From contig NZ_QFWQ01000011.1 in assembly GCF_003335105.1 (NCBI RefSeq), positions 88,571-152,570 on the forward strand: a stretch of 64,000 nucleotides of DNA, written 5' to 3'. This stretch comes from Rhodanobacter denitrificans (GTDB lineage: Bacteria; Pseudomonadota; Gammaproteobacteria; Xanthomonadales; Rhodanobacteraceae). A program made the position numbers and the translations under genes. How positions within the stretch are numbered: the first letter of the stretch is position 1; the number at the start of each line of letters is the position of its first letter. Below the pieces are notes generated by a model. The model worked only from the letters and a program-made list of their open reading frames with translations. It made no database searches and had not been told where the DNA came from. Below, piece after piece: positions 26,115 through 34,687 of this stretch.

Positions 26115-27737
26115 ATGAGTTCACAGGACATCTACCCGGCGGAATCCCGCCTGCGCAGGCTCGTCCGGCAATATGTCGACAACCGGCAATGGGACGCTGC
26201 GCAAGCAACCCTCGAGTCTCTCGCCCGGCACCTGCCCGGCGATGCCGCGGTGCTGATCGAACTGGCCGATGTCCTGTTCAGACGCGGCCGGTTGCGCGAA
26301 GCAACCGCACGCATGTTGCAGGTTGCGGGTCGACTGCCACGGGACGGGCCGCTGATCGTCGGCGTGGCGAAACGCCTCGTTGCCTTTGGCGAGATTCTCG
26401 CTGCCCGCGGTTGCCTCGACCTCCTCGCCCAGGCTCCCTCCCCGCCGCCGGAGTTGCTGGTGGCACAAGCCAACCTGCGCTTCAGTATCGGCGAGATCGC
26501 CGCAGCGAAGATGCTGATGGAGAAAGCCATCGCGGCCGGCATCGACTCGCCGGGCGCGCTGCACCTGTACGCCATGCTGCTTCAGTTCGGCGGCGACATC
26601 GACCGTGCCTGTACGGTGCTCGAAGGGTGCCTGGAACGCTGGCCGCATTTCGGCGATGCCGCCATGGCGCTGGTGAATCTGCATAAGCAGCGGCCGGAAG
26701 ACCATCCGCTGGATCTCATGCAGGCACAACTGCGCCGCCTTCCCCCAGGCGATCCGGATCCAGCCGCCCGTTTCGTCCGCGCAGAATTCGAATACGCGCA
26801 GTTCAAGATACTCGACGATCTCGGGCGCCACGTGGAGGCCTGGCCTGCTTTGGCGCGGTACAACGCCATCATGCACGAACTCAATCCGTACGACGCCACT
26901 GCCGAGGCCGCCGTCACCGACGCGTTGATGGACATGCCCCTGCCGGATGACGCGGCCAGGACAATGTCGGCGTCCGCGTTCGAGGGCCCCACGCCCATCT
27001 TCATCGTCGGCATGCCGCGCTCGGGTACCACCCTGCTCGACCGGATGCTGTCACGCCATTCGCAGATCGTCTCCGCCGGCGAGATCATCGACTTCTGGCG
27101 GCAACTGCACTGGGTCGCGGATGTGTCGCCGGGCCAATCGCGCGAACTATTGGAAACCATCCAGCGCAGTGCAGATATCGACTACGCCGAGCTGGGCGCA
27201 CGCTACCTCCGGCAGACACAGTGGCGAGCCCAGGGCCGGGCTTACTACATCGACAAGCTGCCAGCCAACATCCGGATGGTCGCGTTCATCCGCAAGGCGT
27301 TGCCGCACGCGCGCATCCTGCACATGGTGCGTGACCCGGTCGACACCTGCTTCTCCAACTTCAAGGCCATGTTCGGCAACGTTTCACCGTACAGTTACGA
27401 CCTGGGCGCGCTGGCTCATTATTACGGGCAATATGCGCGCCTGGCCCGGCACTGGCATGCCCGGTTTCCCGGCACCATGCTCGACGTCCCGTATGCCTCA
27501 CTGGTACGCGACCCGGAAAACACATTGCGACAGGTACTCGAACACTGTGGACTGGCGCTGGAGGAAGGCTGCCTGAGCCCGGAGCTCAATGCATCACCGG
27601 TCGCCACGCCGAGCAGTGCCCAGGTGCGCGAAGCGATTCATACCCGCAGCCTCGATCTGTGGAGGAACTACGCCGAGCATTTGCAACCCTTGCATCTGGC
27701 GCTTGGCGAATCACCTGCTCAGGTGCAGCGGTCGTGA
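26115..27737 (+). CDS. TPR-repeat sulfotransferase, first of three paralogues
   Basis: A 540-residue cytosolic protein. Residues 1-280 are TPR-like helical repeats (DAAQATLESLARHLPGDAAV; AAAKMLMEKAIAAGID). The C-terminal half is a sulfotransferase: the 5'-phosphosulfate-binding loop VGMPRSGTTLLDRML at about 297-311, a glutamate in SAGEIIDF, and the 3'-phosphate-binding segment ILHMVRDPVDTCFSNFKAMF near residue 400. The PRSGTT/GE layout recalls tyrosylprotein sulfotransferases more than carbohydrate ones, but the acceptor is unknown. No Shine-Dalgarno site precedes the ATG; TACTAT at 26103-26108 could be a -10 box giving a leaderless mRNA. It follows the TonB receptor gene by 202 nt. Confidence 0.88.
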   Translation: MSSQDIYPAESRLRRLVRQYVDNRQWDAAQATLESLARHLPGDAAVLIELADVLFRRGRLREATARMLQVAGRLPRDGPLIVGVAKRLVAFGEILAARGCLDLLAQAPSPPPELLVAQANLRFSIGEIAAAKMLMEKAIAAGIDSPGALHLYAMLLQFGGDIDRACTVLEGCLERWPHFGDAAMALVNLHKQRPEDHPLDLMQAQLRRLPPGDPDPAARFVRAEFEYAQFKILDDLGRHVEAWPALARYNAIMHELNPYDATAEAAVTDALMDMPLPDDAARTMSASAFEGPTPIFIVGMPRSGTTLLDRMLSRHSQIVSAGEIIDFWRQLHWVADVSPGQSRELLETIQRSADIDYAELGARYLRQTQWRAQGRAYYIDKLPANIRMVAFIRKALPHARILHMVRDPVDTCFSNFKAMFGNVSPYSYDLGALAHYYGQYARLARHWHARFPGTMLDVPYASLVRDPENTLRQVLEHCGLALEEGCLSPELNASPVATPSSAQVREAIHTRSLDLWRNYAEHLQPLHLALGESPAQVQRS

Positions 27738-27880
27738 CGATCTCCCTGCGAACCGTCCGTGGGCGACACGACATGGAGGCATCGTCGCCCATCGTTGTGC
27801 GCCCGGTCACGGGTGTGGCGTGATCGACTGCATGTCCGACATCGCGGCCCCATCCCAACCTCGCAAAGGCCGTCCCCTTG

Positions 27881-29506
27881 ATGACCGCGGATGATGTGCC
27901 CGCCATGGAAAGTCGCCTTCGCCGCCGCGCCAGGCAATACATGGATGCCGGCCTGATGGATGCCGCGCAGATCACCCTCGAGGCACTTGTCGCACGCGTG
28001 CCCCAGGATGCCGATGCCCGCCTGGAACTGGCGGACGTATTGCTCAGGCGTGGTCAGTTGCGCGCGGCAACCCACCAGTTGCTGCAGATCGCGCCGGTAC
28101 CATCCAGCGACCCCCGGCTGGCTGTCCAGACGATACGACTCCTGTATTTCAACGGCGAAATCCTGGCCGCCCGGACCTGGCTCGAGCGCCTTGAGCTTGC
28201 GCCCGACCAACCGGCTCCGCAGCTGGCCGAGCTGGCGCAGTTGCGCTGGATGCTGGGCGAGATACCAGCGGCAATGGCCTTGATGGAACGCGCGATCGCA
28301 GTGGGAATCGAAACGCCGGATGCCTGCTACCTGCACGCGATGCTGTCCCAGTTCACCGGCAACATCGCCCAGGCCCGCAGCGTCCTCGAGGCATGCCTGC
28401 GCCGATGGCCGAATTTTGGCGACGCCGCGGTGGCTCTGGCGAACGTGCGCAGGCAGACGCGGGAAGCCAATGATCTCGATGCGCTGCGCGAAGGGCTTCG
28501 CCGGCTCCCCGAGGACAGCGGCATTGCGGAAGTCCGTGCCGCCCGCGCCGGATTTGACTCGGCGCTGTTCAAGGAGCTGGACGACCTTGGCTGCCATGAC
28601 GAGGCGTGGCAGGCACTGACGCGCAGCAATGCCCTCATGCATGCACTCCACCCCTACGACGCGGCCGGCGAGACCGCAGTGACCGATGCGATCATCCACG
28701 CATCCATGGCCATCGCCGCGATGCCTGCCGAACCGGCTCCGGCCTTCGTGGGTGCCACGCCGATCTTCATCGTCGGCCTGCCCCGCTCCGGCACAACCCT
28801 GCTCGACCGCATGCTTTCCAGTCATTCACAGGTGGTTTCGGCCGGCGAGACCAACGACTTTCGCCGCCAGTTGCGCTGGATGACGGACGTCCCCCCGAGC
28901 GGTGTTCAAGGCATGCTGACCGCACAGCGGCGCAGCACGGACATCGACTTCGCGGAACTGGGTGCGCGCTATCTGCAACAGACGCAATGGCGCGCGCAAG
29001 GGCGGCAGTTCTACATCGACAAATTGCCGATCAATGTCCGGATGGTCCATCTCATCCGTCGTGCGTTGCCGCATGCACCGATTCTGCATATGGTCCGCGA
29101 ACCGATGGACATATGCTTTTCCAACTTCAAGGCCATGCTCGGCCCTGTCTCTGCCTACAGCTACGACATGCACACGCTGGCGCACTATTACGGACAGTAC
29201 GTGCGGCTGACCAATCATTGGCACACGAGCATGCCCGGGGCGATGCTCGATGTTTCCTATGCATCGCTGGTGAGCGAGCCGGCGGTCACCCTCCGCCGGG
29301 TCCTGGAGCATTGCGGGCTGGCAGCTGAAGACGGTTGCCTGCACCCCGAACGCAACGCGGCGGCAGTGGCCACGCCAAGCAGTGCCCAGGTGCGCGAGCC
29401 GATCCATCAGCGCGCCCTCGGCGAGTGGCGGCATTACGCGAGGCAGCTGGAACCCTTGCGGCTCGCGCTTGAGGATTTGCCACGCCAAATCGACGGCAAC
29501 CCGTGA
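27881..29506 (+). CDS. TPR-repeat sulfotransferase, second of three paralogues
   Basis: A 541-residue paralogue of the preceding protein, with the same order of parts at the same positions: TPR-like helices to about residue 280, VGLPRSGTTLLDRMLSSHSQ at about 297, a glutamate in SAGETNDF, and ILHMVREPMDICFSNFKAML near 400. The sequence VATPSSAQVRE near the C-terminus is shared by all three. The start is ATG 27881; an adjacent TTG (27878) and an ATG at 27905 are alternatives, and AAAGG is 11 nt upstream. The 143-nt gap before it contains a TGGGCGAC/GTCGCCCA inverted repeat of unknown role. Confidence 0.88.
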   Translation: MTADDVPAMESRLRRRARQYMDAGLMDAAQITLEALVARVPQDADARLELADVLLRRGQLRAATHQLLQIAPVPSSDPRLAVQTIRLLYFNGEILAARTWLERLELAPDQPAPQLAELAQLRWMLGEIPAAMALMERAIAVGIETPDACYLHAMLSQFTGNIAQARSVLEACLRRWPNFGDAAVALANVRRQTREANDLDALREGLRRLPEDSGIAEVRAARAGFDSALFKELDDLGCHDEAWQALTRSNALMHALHPYDAAGETAVTDAIIHASMAIAAMPAEPAPAFVGATPIFIVGLPRSGTTLLDRMLSSHSQVVSAGETNDFRRQLRWMTDVPPSGVQGMLTAQRRSTDIDFAELGARYLQQTQWRAQGRQFYIDKLPINVRMVHLIRRALPHAPILHMVREPMDICFSNFKAMLGPVSAYSYDMHTLAHYYGQYVRLTNHWHTSMPGAMLDVSYASLVSEPAVTLRRVLEHCGLAAEDGCLHPERNAAAVATPSSAQVREPIHQRALGEWRHYARQLEPLRLALEDLPRQIDGNP

Positions 29507-29660
29507 CCCCTTTCTAGTGCGAAGAGGGGGAAATGCTTCTGCCTCGGCAGCCACCCCGCGGATTTCCCCGCGGAGCGGCACCGTCGTTCCAAGGTGATGC
29601 CCGGCAGACCATGCCTTGTTACATTTGTCGAGCCAAAACGCGCCCGGATACCTTCTCTCC

Positions 29661-31277
29661 ATGCATATCGCGAATACCTCGGCGGCAGCTGACCGCCTTC
29701 GCCGCCAGGCCCGGCAATCCATGGATTCCGGGGAATGGGGTGCGGCGCAGGCCGCACTCGAGTCACTCGCGCAATATGAGCCACGCGACGTTCCCACCCG
29801 CATGGCGCTGGCCGACGTGATCCTGCGGCGAGGCGGAATGCGTGCGGCGACACAGCAGCTGCTGCAGGGCATTCCGTCATTGCCCAATGACGCCAGCCTC
29901 ATCGCGCAGCTGGCGTGGCGCCTGGTGACGAACGGCGAGATCCTGGGCGCGCGCGCCTGCCTCGCACACCTTGGACGCGCGCCGGACCCGCCAGCGGAAG
30001 TCCTCAGTGAGCAGGCACACCTGTACTGGGCGCTCGGGGAAATACCGGCGGCGCGGGCGCTGATGGACCGGGCCGTAGCGCTCGGCATCGATACGAGCAG
30101 CGAGTATTACCTGAATGCCATGCTGTACCAGTTCCTCGGCAAGGTCGCCGAGGCCGAAAAGGTATTGCTTGCCTGTCTGCAACGCTGGCCGAAGCACGGG
30201 GATGCGGCGGTCATCCTGGCGAACCTGCGCAGGCAGACGCTAGAAGCCAACCATCTCGATCTTTTCCTGGACTCGCTTGGCCGGATGCCCGCGGAAAGTA
30301 CGGACGCACGCGACAAGTTTGCCCGCGCCGAATTCGAATCGGCGATTTTCAAGGTACTCGACGACTGCGGCCGGCACGACGAGGCATGGTCGGCACTGGC
30401 ACGCAGCAACGCCCTCATGCACGACATCAATCCCTACGATGCGCAGGGCGAGGCGACGCTGACCGACACGCTCGTCGGCATCCCGGATTCCATCGCGGCG
30501 GCAAAGACCGACGCGGCAGCGGAAATCACCGGCCCCATGCCCATCTTCATCGTCGGCATGCCCCGCTCAGGATCGACCTTGCTCGACCAGATGCTGTCGA
30601 GTCATTCGGATGTCGTTTCCGCCGGAGAGATCCTGGACTTTCAGCGCCAGTTTCACTGGGTGGCCGATGTCGCGCCAAGAAGTGCGCAAGGCATGCTGAA
30701 GGCGATCGAGCGCAGCACTGAAATGGACTTCGCGGAGCTTGGGGTGCGATACCTGCAACAGACCCAATGGCGCGCCCAGGGGCATCGTTTCTACATAGAC
30801 AAGCTGCCGATCAACGTGCGGATGGTGCCCTTCATCCGCCGGGCGCTGCCCCGTGCACCGATCCTGCACCTGGCGCGTGACCCGATGGATGTGTGCTATT
30901 CCAACCTGAAAGTCATGTTCGGCAAGGCTTCCCCCTACTGCTATGACCAGCAGGCGCTCGCCCATTACTACGGGCAGTACGTGCGCCTGACGGATCATTG
31001 GCGGGCCAGCATGCCCGGCGCCATGCTGGATGTCTCATATGCCGATCTGGTGAACGAGCCCGAGGCGACCATGCGCCGCGTGCTGCGCCACTGCGGGCTG
31101 GCGATGGAAGAGGGTTGCCTGCATCCTGAGCGCAATCCGGCGCCAGTGGCCACTCCAAGCAGTGTCCAGGTGCGTGAACCGGTGCATTCCCGCAACCTCG
31201 GCCAGTGGCGCCGCTACGCGAGACAACTCGAACCGTTGCGGCTGGCCATCGCCGAACAGGGGATTGCCGTGAGCTGA
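29661..31277 (+). CDS. TPR-repeat sulfotransferase, third of three paralogues
   Basis: A 538-residue paralogue, closest to the second copy (both have the HYYGQYVRLT and MPGAMLDVSYA segments). The phosphosulfate loop is VGMPRSGSTLLDQMLSSHSD at about residue 297; the second threonine of PRSGTT is serine here, a conservative change. The glutamate of SAGEILDF and the DPMDVCYSNLKVMF segment are kept, so the enzyme should be active. The ATG at 29661 aligns with the other two N-termini; a TTG at 29616 is an alternative. No Shine-Dalgarno site is visible, but TTGTCG and GATACC form a weak promoter just upstream. Confidence 0.88.
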   Translation: MHIANTSAAADRLRRQARQSMDSGEWGAAQAALESLAQYEPRDVPTRMALADVILRRGGMRAATQQLLQGIPSLPNDASLIAQLAWRLVTNGEILGARACLAHLGRAPDPPAEVLSEQAHLYWALGEIPAARALMDRAVALGIDTSSEYYLNAMLYQFLGKVAEAEKVLLACLQRWPKHGDAAVILANLRRQTLEANHLDLFLDSLGRMPAESTDARDKFARAEFESAIFKVLDDCGRHDEAWSALARSNALMHDINPYDAQGEATLTDTLVGIPDSIAAAKTDAAAEITGPMPIFIVGMPRSGSTLLDQMLSSHSDVVSAGEILDFQRQFHWVADVAPRSAQGMLKAIERSTEMDFAELGVRYLQQTQWRAQGHRFYIDKLPINVRMVPFIRRALPRAPILHLARDPMDVCYSNLKVMFGKASPYCYDQQALAHYYGQYVRLTDHWRASMPGAMLDVSYADLVNEPEATMRRVLRHCGLAMEEGCLHPERNPAPVATPSSVQVREPVHSRNLGQWRRYARQLEPLRLAIAEQGIAVS

Positions 31278-31341
31278 CCGCCCTTGCGCGGGGCGCGACG
31301 GTGGCGAAGCATCACTCCGGCACGCTCCCGGACGATTCGCC

Positions 31342-32481
31342 TCACTCTCCCACCCCGCCGATCCAGCTGCGCTGCACGCGGTACTCGTCATCCAGCGCCA
31401 CCAGGTCGGCCTGATAGCCCGGGGCGATGCGGCCGTGGCTTTCGCCAAGGCCGAGGAACTCGGCGGGGTAGGTGCTGGCCATGCGCACCGCTTCGTCGAG
31501 CGGCAGGCCGAGCAGCTGCACGGCGTTGCGCACCGCCATGGTCATGTCCAGCGCGGAGCCGGCCAGCACGCCTTGCGCGGTCTGGCAGATGCCGTCCTTC
31601 GCGATGATGGTCTCGCCGTTGAGCACGTAGCCCGGATCGTCCGAACCCACCGGCGGCATCGCGTCGGTGACCAGCAGCATCTTGCCGCGCGGCTTGGCGG
31701 CGATCGCCACGCGCAGACTGGCCGGGTGCACGTGGTGGCCGTCGACGATGAGGCCGCACCAGCTCGTCGCATCCTCCAGCGCGGCACCGACCACGCCGGG
31801 CTCGCGGCTGCCGAACGGAGTCATCGCGTTGAACAGGTGGGTGAAGCCGCGCACGCCGGCATCCAGCGCCGCGCGGGTGGTGGCGTAGTCGGCTGCGGTG
31901 TGCCCGGCGCAGACGATCAACCCCGCGGCGACCAGGGCACCGATGTCGGCCAGCGGCACCTGATCCGGCGCCAGCGTGACCAGCCGCGCGCCACGATGCG
32001 GTGCGCACAGCAGCGTCAGTTCGTCGCGGCCCGGTGCGTGGAAATACTTCGCGTCGTGCACGCCCTTGCGCGCCGGCGCCAGGTACGGGCCTTCCAGGTG
32101 GATGCCGAGCACGCCGGGCACGCCTTCGACCAGCGCCTGGTCCACCGCGGCCAGCGCCGCGCGCATCACTTCGACGCGGTCGCTGATCAGTGTCGGCAGG
32201 AAGCCGGTGGTGCCGAAGCGACGGTGCGCGGCGCCGATCCGGCGCAACGTCTCCACCGTGGGCGCCTCGTTGAACAGCACGCCGCCGCCGCCGTTGACCT
32301 GCACGTCGATGAAGCCGGGCAGCAGCCTCGCGCCGCCGAGATCATGTGGTTGCACCGAGCGCACGCGCGGATCGGCGGTCGGCAGCAAGTCGACGATGCG
32401 CGCGCCGTCGAGCAACACGGCGAGGTCATGGCGCCAGCCGTCAGGGGTGAGTATGCGGGCGTTGGTGAGCGCGATGGGCAT
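31342..32481 (-). CDS. nagA: N-acetylglucosamine-6-phosphate deacetylase
   Basis: A 379-residue amidohydrolase. It shows the NagA landmarks: LLPGFIDVQVNGGGG (51-67), GIHLEGPYL with the metal-binding Glu at about 130, CAGHTAADY and THLFNAM with metal-binding histidines, DGHHVHP, and the catalytic aspartate in LLVTDAMPP. It converts GlcNAc-6-phosphate to glucosamine-6-phosphate and acetate in the cytosol. It is the last gene of the nagR-SIS-nagA operon, separated from the SIS gene by a REP-type repeat. The product feeds the SIS-domain deaminase candidate next to it. Confidence 0.95.
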   Translation of the reverse strand: MPIALTNARILTPDGWRHDLAVLLDGARIVDLLPTADPRVRSVQPHDLGGARLLPGFIDVQVNGGGGVLFNEAPTVETLRRIGAAHRRFGTTGFLPTLISDRVEVMRAALAAVDQALVEGVPGVLGIHLEGPYLAPARKGVHDAKYFHAPGRDELTLLCAPHRGARLVTLAPDQVPLADIGALVAAGLIVCAGHTAADYATTRAALDAGVRGFTHLFNAMTPFGSREPGVVGAALEDATSWCGLIVDGHHVHPASLRVAIAAKPRGKMLLVTDAMPPVGSDDPGYVLNGETIIAKDGICQTAQGVLAGSALDMTMAVRNAVQLLGLPLDEAVRMASTYPAEFLGLGESHGRIAPGYQADLVALDDEYRVQRSWIGGVGE

Positions 32482-32507
32482 GGGGCGATGGGTGCCTGGT
32501 GGGGCGG

Positions 32508-32575
32508 TAGGGCGGGCACTGCCCGCCGGCTTCTTGCCATGGGTGGAGCGGAGAGTGGCGGGCCGTGCCCGCCCT
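32508..32575. repeat. Dispersed paired palindrome (copy 1)
   Basis: TAGGGCGGGCACTGCCCGCC at 32508 and its inverted partner GGCGGGCCGTGCCCGCCCT ending at 32575. Each arm is itself a short palindrome (GGCGGGCA/TGCCCGCC) and the two arms are in opposite orientation about 30 nt apart. The same unit occurs at 38998-39071, 40736-40808 and 59574-59641, always just after a coding region. It resembles the REP doublets of gammaproteobacteria. Confidence 0.8.
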
Positions 32576-32589
32576 GCGAAGCTCGCTCC

Positions 32590-33621
32590 TCAGACGGTTT
32601 CGGTGACCTTGTTGAGATGCGGCGGCACGTCGGGGTTGAAGCCGCGGCGCAGCGCCAGGGCGCTGGCGGCGCGGTAGAAGCTCTGGATGGCCAGCAGCGG
32701 CGTGCACAGCGCGGGCAGGCCGCCGGCCACCGGCAGGCTGCCGGCGCCGTGCAGCCCGGGCGCGGCCACGAACACCTGCGCGCCGCGGCCACGGAATTCG
32801 CGCGCCACCGCCAGCGTGCTGTCCAGCGTGTCGTCGTCCTGCGCAAAGCAGAGCACCGGGAAATCCGGACCGACCAGCGCCATCGGGCCATGCTTCACCT
32901 CGGCCGCGCTGAACGCCTCGGCGTGCAGGCCGCAGGTCTCCTTGAACTTCAGCGCCGCCTCCAGCGCGATGCCGAGGCCGTAGCCACGACCGACCACGAA
33001 CAGGTTGTGCGCACCGGCCAGGCCATCGACCAGCGCCGACCAGTCCGCGTCCCAGCCGGCGCGCAGCGCATCCGGCAAGGCGCGCAGCGCGGCGCCCAGC
33101 TCTTCGTCGCCGCGCCAGCGGGCGCACAGGTGCAGCACCGCGGCCAGCGCGGCGATGTAGCTCTTGGTCGCTGCCACGCTGCGCTCCGGCCCGGCGTGCA
33201 GCGGGATCACCGTGTCGGCCAGCGCCGCCAGCGGCGAATCCTCCACGTTCACCAGCGCCACCACGCGCGCGCCAGCCACCTTCGCGGCCTGCGCGTTGCG
33301 CAGCAGGTCGGGGCTCTTGCCCGACTGCGAGATCGCGATGAACAGCGCGCCCTGCCACCGCTGTTCGGCCGCATACACCGAGGTGACCGACGGCGAGGCC
33401 GATGCGGTGACGATGCCGAGCTGGGTTTCGAACACGTACTTCGCGTAGGCCGCGGCATGGTCGGAGCTGCCGCGCGCGCAGGTGACGATGAAGCGCGGCG
33501 GCTGCGCCCGCAGCTCCCGCGCCAGCGCGCTCACCACCGCCTCGTTGGCGGCGAACTGGCGCGCGACCACCGCGGCCGACTCGTGCGCCTCCTGGTACAT
33601 CAGGGTGTCGCGGGCGTCCAT
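32590..33621 (-). CDS. SIS-domain glucosamine-6-phosphate deaminase/isomerase candidate
   Basis: A 343-residue protein with two SIS sugar-isomerase domains (VTCARGSSDHAAAYAKYVFE near 50; ISQSGKSPDLL near 105; FVVGRGYGLGIALEAALKFKET near 205). It ends NPDVPPHLNKVTETV, the C-terminal phosphosugar-binding tail seen in GlmS-like isomerases. Lying between nagR and nagA, it most likely performs the deaminase step (glucosamine-6-phosphate to fructose-6-phosphate), in the NagB-II manner, since a classical nagB is absent from the window. That role is by context and family. AAGGA lies 5 nt before the ATG; the gene begins 9 nt after nagR. Confidence 0.88.
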   Translation of the reverse strand: MDARDTLMYQEAHESAAVVARQFAANEAVVSALARELRAQPPRFIVTCARGSSDHAAAYAKYVFETQLGIVTASASPSVTSVYAAEQRWQGALFIAISQSGKSPDLLRNAQAAKVAGARVVALVNVEDSPLAALADTVIPLHAGPERSVAATKSYIAALAAVLHLCARWRGDEELGAALRALPDALRAGWDADWSALVDGLAGAHNLFVVGRGYGLGIALEAALKFKETCGLHAEAFSAAEVKHGPMALVGPDFPVLCFAQDDDTLDSTLAVAREFRGRGAQVFVAAPGLHGAGSLPVAGGLPALCTPLLAIQSFYRAASALALRRGFNPDVPPHLNKVTETV

Positions 33622-33630
33622 GGCGGTCCT

Positions 33631-34383
33631 TCAGTCGGTCTGCAGTTCGGCAACGAAGTCGTAGATGTCGCCGCGATACCAGGAGCAGGTGAACTCGACC
33701 ACGCGGCCGTCGTCGAGGAAGCTGCGCCGCTCGATGTTCAGCCCGGCGCTGCCCACGCTGACGTGGAGCAGCCGCGCCTGCTGGGCGTTCAGCGACACCG
33801 CGCGCAGCCGCTGCAGCGCGCGGCGCGGGCGGGCGTCGAGCTTTTCCAGCGCTTCGTACAGTGAGTCGCGCACCAGGTGCGGGTCAGGCAGCACGCTGGC
33901 CGGCACCACGCTGCGCTCGATCGCCAGCGGCTCGTCCTGGCCGTAGCGCACGCGATGCAGCCGCACCACCAGCGAGCCGGGCGACAGGTTCAGCGCCATC
34001 GACTCCTCCGGCGTCACTTCGCCGATGCCGCGTTCGAAAAATTCCGAGCGTGGCGACAGGCCGCGGTCGCGCAGGTCCTCGGTGAAGCTGGTCAAGCGCG
34101 ACATCGGCTTGACGATGCGTTCGGCGATGAAGGTGCCGGCGCCGTGGCGCTGGGTCAGCAGACCTTCCTCGACCAGGCCGGCAATCGCCTTGCGCACGGT
34201 CACCCGCGACAGCTTCAGCGCCTGCGACAGGTCGCGTTCGCTGGGCAGGGCATGACCCGGCTCGATGTCGCGGTGCTCGACGATGTTGCGGATCGCCTGC
34301 CGCAGGCGCAGGTAGGCGAGCGGCTGGTGCGCGGCCGGATCGTGGCAGATCCGGCGGTATTCGTTGGCCAGGGCGGTTTCCAT
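33631..34383 (-). CDS. nagR: GntR/HutC-family regulator of amino-sugar use
   Basis: A 250-residue regulator. The N-terminal winged helix has the GntR signature ALPSERDLSQALKLSRVTVRKAIAGLVEEGLL (about 48-80), then GAGTFI, and a UTRA ligand-binding domain occupies about 100-240 (LVVRLHRVRYGQDEPLAIE; SLYEALE). UTRA regulators of nag loci sense phosphorylated amino sugars. It heads the nag operon and is probably autoregulated from TGGT-type repeats just upstream. The frame is open to 34449 but the ATG at 34383 begins the conserved part. Confidence 0.9.
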   Translation of the reverse strand: METALANEYRRICHDPAAHQPLAYLRLRQAIRNIVEHRDIEPGHALPSERDLSQALKLSRVTVRKAIAGLVEEGLLTQRHGAGTFIAERIVKPMSRLTSFTEDLRDRGLSPRSEFFERGIGEVTPEESMALNLSPGSLVVRLHRVRYGQDEPLAIERSVVPASVLPDPHLVRDSLYEALEKLDARPRRALQRLRAVSLNAQQARLLHVSVGSAGLNIERRSFLDDGRVVEFTCSWYRGDIYDFVAELQTD

Positions 34384-34391
34384 CCGGCAAA

Positions 34392-34410
34392 CATACCAAT
34401 ACCAAACCAG
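34392..34410 (-). promoter_or_regulatory. Candidate NagR operator
   Basis: On the reverse strand the sequence CTGGTTTGGTATTGGTAT holds three spaced TGGT units 9-25 nt before the nagR start. A related pair, CTGGTATTTCACTGGTAC, lies at 34597-34614 in front of zwf. Shared repeats in front of the two divergent operons suggest a common regulator, but this is weak evidence. Confidence 0.35.
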
Positions 34411-34687
34411 TGACCGCAAGCCCTGTCGTCCCCACCGCTGCTCCGGCACCCGAACCCTGACCGTGGCAGGAGCGCATCGAGCGGCCCGGCGCCCGCCTGT
34501 CGCTCGATCAGGACTTAAAACGAAGCGGTCAGACGCGCAGCCCGCGCAACCGGACGAAAGCGTTCAATGAATTCGTATGCATAACGGTGGCCGCTCTGGT
34601 ATTTCACTGGTACGATCAACGGCGACCCCGGGCAAGACCGGCCATCCGCGCCCTGCCCGCCATCCGGCATCGTGTCGAGGTGACTGC
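34411..34687 (+). other. Spacer between the nag and Entner-Doudoroff operons
   Basis: About 280 nt without a gene. Apart from the TGGTATT repeats at 34597-34614, and GAGGTGA at 34677-34683 that serves as the zwf ribosome site, nothing recognisable is seen. It must hold the zwf promoter, but no convincing -35/-10 pair stands out. Confidence 0.5.

Noticed and set aside
22763-31277. Whole TonB-sulfotransferase region as one operon
   Set aside because: A strong intrinsic terminator follows the receptor at 25937-25969, so co-transcription is unlikely; only the functional link is kept.
34577-34687. N-terminal extension of zwf from ATG 34577
   Set aside because: The added 37 residues are not conserved in the family; GTG 34688 has a ribosome site at the proper distance and gives the normal length.
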